In this document: positions 61,125 to 63,916 of the stretch, in pieces
Position numbering within the stretch: the stretch's first letter is position 1
Layout: the number at the start of each line of letters is the position of its first letter
NCBI GenBank assembly: GCA_039714575.1
Contig: JBDLJE010000004.1
Location: forward strand, 1 to 63,916
Direction of reading: 5' to 3'
Origin: Sulfonitrofixus sp039714575
Lineage (GTDB): Bacteria > Campylobacterota > Campylobacteria > Campylobacterales > Sulfurimonadaceae
Length of the DNA stretch: 63,916 nt
The notes under the pieces: model-generated
Databases searched by the model: none
The model's input: only the letters and a program-made list of their open reading frames with translations
Told to the model about the DNA's origin: nothing
Made by a program: the position numbers and the translations under genes

Positions 61125-61594
61125 GTCTCCTCGTAGTTGTTAAGTCTTGCATCAAAGTAATTCCTCAAACAGTTGTTTTCAGGAACAATTTTTATAATTT
61201 CATCTGAAAAGCCATTAATATCTTTTAAATAAAGAGGAATCCAGACTGGCCACCTTGAACTTTCATGAAATAACTTGATATATTTTAAACCAAAAAAGTT
61301 TGTATATTTACATCTTGTTATTTCATTCCATTCTACAAACTTTTTCCGTCCAAAAACATCATAGCCTTTTATGCTATTTATTGATATATCTGTTGTTAAA
61401 AATAAAGTGACAATTATACTTGATATAAAAGACCATGAAAATGTGAATATTAAAACTGATTTAATTTTACATAAGTTGAATGTTTGAAGATTAGTACTTT
61501 CATACAATAAAATACAAAATGTAAGTACTAAAAATACAACAATAAAAAAAGGTAAAAACTTTATTTTATATTTTTTTGTTTCTGTGTCGTTCAA
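61100..61594 (-). CDS. small membrane protein with PH-like domain
   Basis: 164 residues. Two membrane segments (FLPFFIVVFLVLTFCILLY; LIFTFSWSFISSIIVTLFLT) precede a C-terminal region (GYDVFGRKKFVEWNEITRCK, then FFGLKYIKLFHE) resembling bacterial PH domains. The start is TTG 61594, with GAAGGA 9 bases upstream. It is AT-rich with codon use unlike the genes to its left, and an attC-like site lies just before it, so it may be a mobile gene cassette. Confidence 0.55.
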   Translation of the reverse strand: MNDTETKKYKIKFLPFFIVVFLVLTFCILLYESTNLQTFNLCKIKSVLIFTFSWSFISSIIVTLFLTTDISINSIKGYDVFGRKKFVEWNEITRCKYTNFFGLKYIKLFHESSRWPVWIPLYLKDINGFSDEIIKIVPENNCLRNYFDARLNNYEETNTNPQAD

Positions 61595-61609
61595 TTATTT
61601 TCCTTCAAT

Positions 61610-61663
61610 ACTTAACGTTTGAGTTCAGTGACGCTTTGCGTTCACTGCTAGGTTTTGTTAGGA
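61610..61663 (-). other. attC-like recombination site
   Basis: On the minus strand it begins TCCTAAC and ends GTTAAGT (fits GTTRRRY). Between them is a stem of GTGAACGC with GCGTCAC carrying one unpaired base, the layout of integron attC sites. The upstream NTPase gene ends inside it (PNKT then TAG), as cassette genes often do. No integron integrase is in the window. Confidence 0.4.
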
Positions 61664-63612
61664 CGACCAGGGGGTGTTGAAATATTTGTTTTTTCAATTC
61701 CTTCTTTTATCCATTTTGACCACTGACTTAATATTCCACCATTTCTTTTTTTTGAACCTTCCGACCAATCTAGCTTGAATTCATTTGATATATATTCAGC
61801 CAAATCACGATTCGAGATACCTGGTGTTTCTTTAAGAATTTCAATACAACGTATGAAAGAAGTTTCATTTTTGGCTATAGACCATATGGCTTCTATTGTA
61901 CCACCATACTTGTCTACAGCTTGATTGTTTAAACTAACAATATCATTAGTTATTGAAACCAATTCAAATCTTTTAAGTACAAATAATGCATTTCTATTCA
62001 ATTTTTTTACATCTACTCTATTGTTTTTGAGAATCTCTATTGCTTCAAAGACTGTATATGGTGAAACAGAAACAGAAAAAACCTTACCTCTTTGTTTACC
62101 TCTTTTAGCAAGTCCATCTAAGTCAGTTATAGGACTTCCTAAATCTTGAACAATTACATTTTTACCAGTTTTAACCAGGAATCCAACATATATAAGAAAG
62201 TTTGTCAACCTATTAGCATATGTTGTCCAAGTTTTTTCACCAAATTTTGCTTTTGGCAAACATTCTTTTAAAGTCTCTTGTATATAGTTTTTTTCAATAG
62301 TCTTACCTGCATATTTTTTATAAAGTAAGATTTTTAGAGAGTGTTTATTTAACTTATCTCTTAGTAATTTAAGAGCTAATTCTTCTGAATATATATGCAT
62401 GTTCCGGTGAAGTTTAAAAGAAGTGTTTTCTCGTTCAGCTAAGCCTAGCATCACTAAATCTGATCCTATGTTCAAGACAGTTGTTTGATTCAAATCAGAA
62501 TCTCGTGCTATTTCTTTAGAATCGGTAAACTTATCGTTTTTAAGCCTTTTGCATATATTGAGTATAGAGGAGGTGTCAGACGTGGGTATATATGTGAACG
62601 GGATAATTGGCACTTTTCCTGTAAGTAAATAATCTTTAAATATATCCCAATAAATATTAAGCCTATCACCACTTTTTATTACTAATCTCTTATGAACCAG
62701 ATTGTTTAAAACAGATATTCCAGATGTTTCAATAATTTCACTCCAATCTGCAGGAGCTTTTTGTGCAATTAACTTAAGACAAGTTAACTCTTGTTGCGAT
62801 AATGATTCGAGGTCGGATTCAAACAAGCGACCAGCATCTAAATCTACTAGTATTGATTCAGAACCTTCCCCTTTAACTATTCCATCATTTAAATTGATAC
62901 ATAGTTTTTTTAATAGCCAAGGAAATCCTTGGCACGAGTGAATTATTTGATGTTTAGTTTCGAGGGTGATTTTTTGTCCAATTTCTTTTTCGAACTTAGT
63001 AATTGAAGTAGAAATTTCACCACTATCAAAAACATCTAGTTTGTATTCACGTCTATGGTCTGCAAGTTCATGCCACATGTGATATGCAGGGTGATCTTGT
63101 TGAGTAGTACTATCTGTTTTCCATGCAAAGCCAAGAACAAGATTACTCTTACTACCTGCTACATCTAACATCAAATTTTTTGCAGATTTAAAAATACCAA
63201 ATAATTCAGGTTTAGAATAAAGTTCTTCAAATTGGTCAAATATTAAACAAATCACTTGACCTTTTTTATTAAGAGAAGAAAGGTATGTTTGAATATTTGG
63301 AGAATTTAATGGTGTTGTTGGGTCAGTTAAACTAAGTTCAATTTTATCACCAAATCCATTAGTTTGAGCATTTTTAAAACAAGCTATTAATGAAGACAGT
63401 ATATATAATGGAGAACGAGCACCACGAATATCAACTGCATAAATAAAGTATTTATTTTTATAATATTTATTACGAGACCTGTCTCGTAGCTTTGCAATCA
63501 AGGAACTTTTACCTAATCCTGAATTGCCAGTAATAGAGAATATTCTACTTCCACTATTATTTTTTGCTGACTCTAAAAAACTTAAAATATCTTTTTGGGT
63601 TGAATCCCTTCC
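61648..63612 (-). CDS. STAND/NACHT-like P-loop NTPase, 5' end missing
   Basis: At least 650 residues. Walker A ITGNSGLGKSSLIAKLRDR lies upstream of the first usable start (TTG 63501), so the true N-terminus is longer. Walker B-like ICLIFDQFEELYS is typical of STAND NTPases, many of which are anti-phage or signalling switches. The middle and C-terminal parts contain winged-helix-like repeats (GISNRDLAEYISNEFKLDWS). The frame runs without ATG, GTG or TTG until a stop at 63676, and past 63612 it reads across phage-portal sequence. AT-rich, accessory. Confidence 0.7.
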   Translation of the reverse strand, partial: GRDSTQKDILSFLESAKNNSGSRIFSITGNSGLGKSSLIAKLRDRSRNKYYKNKYFIYAVDIRGARSPLYILSSLIACFKNAQTNGFGDKIELSLTDPTTPLNSPNIQTYLSSLNKKGQVICLIFDQFEELYSKPELFGIFKSAKNLMLDVAGSKSNLVLGFAWKTDSTTQQDHPAYHMWHELADHRREYKLDVFDSGEISTSITKFEKEIGQKITLETKHQIIHSCQGFPWLLKKLCINLNDGIVKGEGSESILVDLDAGRLFESDLESLSQQELTCLKLIAQKAPADWSEIIETSGISVLNNLVHKRLVIKSGDRLNIYWDIFKDYLLTGKVPIIPFTYIPTSDTSSILNICKRLKNDKFTDSKEIARDSDLNQTTVLNIGSDLVMLGLAERENTSFKLHRNMHIYSEELALKLLRDKLNKHSLKILLYKKYAGKTIEKNYIQETLKECLPKAKFGEKTWTTYANRLTNFLIYVGFLVKTGKNVIVQDLGSPITDLDGLAKRGKQRGKVFSVSVSPYTVFEAIEILKNNRVDVKKLNRNALFVLKRFELVSITNDIVSLNNQAVDKYGGTIEAIWSIAKNETSFIRCIEILKETPGISNRDLAEYISNEFKLDWSEGSKKRNGGILSQWSKWIKEGIEKTNISTPPGRPNKT

Positions 63613-63916
63613 ATATTGGATATGGCCATAAAAAGGTCTACGAAGAACGCCTTGTCGATGCGTCCCTCCACCTTTTCAATGTCGAGCATAAGTTCCTGCA
63701 CTCGCGGATCGGTTTGATAGATTGGGCTAAGCTTTTCCTGGCCCTGCCCTGTGTCGTAGGTCGAAGCCCCTCCTGGTATAGAAGAGATAGGCTTATCACG
63801 AAGAGATGCTGGCCCATGTAGGGGGGGATTGACCATTTTTGCTATAGCCTGAGCCTTCCGCTTCTCCTCGATCTGGAGGCCCTTGATGTCCCCAAGAGAT
63901 GTCATGGCGGGGCAGT
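63582..63916 (-). pseudogene. phage portal (head-to-tail connector) gene fragment
   Basis: The frame is open to the right edge. SLGDIKGLQIEEKRKAQAIA, KMVNPPLHGPASLRDKP, SSIPGGAS, PIYQTDPRVQEL and KAFFVDLFMAISNMEGIQP match the central part of podovirus-type head-tail connector proteins. After IQP it runs into the NTPase sequence in another frame and stops. Both gene ends are missing in the window. GC content is visibly higher than in the adjoining NTPase. Confidence 0.75.

Noticed and set aside
1..63916. CRISPR array, insertion sequence or integrase
   Set aside because: No regularly spaced short repeats, transposase or site-specific recombinase gene was found in the window.

Overview
The window looks like a chromosomal piece of a chemolithoautotrophic Campylobacterota (Epsilonproteobacteria) bacterium, closest in gene content to Sulfurimonas/Sulfurovum/Sulfuricurvum-type organisms. 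The reasons are an oorDABC 2-oxoglutarate:acceptor oxidoreductase, a monomeric isocitrate dehydrogenase, aconitase B, a GluRS2-type gltX, histidine kinases with the AHQWRQPLN H-box typical of the group, and promoters with a clear -10 but no obvious -35. Genus-level placement is inference.

Layout. 1-3572: a palindromic repeat, ftsK, a small DUF3820-like gene and yaeQ. 4100-7555: acnB, another palindromic repeat and a membrane protein. 7670-16400: envelope genes (lolA divergent from secA-lolC/E, a giant AsmA-like protein, mltG). 16500-27462: a long central-carbon operon (icd, two tandem mdh, fumC, sucC, sucD, an HMA-domain protein, oorD, oorA, oorB, oorC) closed by a UUCG-loop terminator. 27774-28812: RNase P RNA and a long structured non-coding stretch. 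28813-34511: lipocalin, a TetR regulator with an array of palindromic operators, a broken small lipoprotein gene, a second giant AsmA-like protein and a nested palindromic element. 34512-39336: manC, small unknown genes, gltA. 39633-41627: a REC-ribbon-helix-helix response regulator convergent with a PAS histidine kinase. 41804-52962: tRNA-Glu, gltX, yggT, slt, mobB, fbp, metG, a MurF-like protein, an orphan TRAP binding protein and a DUF4015 glycosidase-like protein. 53012-61102, all on the minus strand: yjdM, a GlnRS-YqeY fusion, a toxin-antitoxin pair flanked by a duplicated metallopeptidase 3' end, a metallopeptidase, a family-6-type DNA glycosylase, queC, a J-domain protein, a GMC oxidoreductase with its small Tat-type subunit, and a small membrane protein. 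61600-63916: an AT-rich accessory end with an attC-like site, a STAND-type P-loop NTPase lacking its start, and a GC-richer fragment of a podovirus-type portal gene joined directly to it.

Functionally, acnB, icd, mdh, fumC, sucCD, oorDABC and gltA together cover most of a TCA cycle that could run reductively. OGOR is the ferredoxin-dependent CO2-fixing step, and fbp supplies gluconeogenesis from fixed carbon. ATP-citrate lyase and fumarate reductase are not in the window. The least ordinary parts are the TetR operator array with a degraded target gene, the family of long imperfect palindromes between genes, the toxin-antitoxin insertion next to the metallopeptidase, the unusual Glu/Gln aminoacylation set (GltX with a HIEN motif plus GlnRS-YqeY), and the right end where a STAND NTPase abuts a phage portal fragment.
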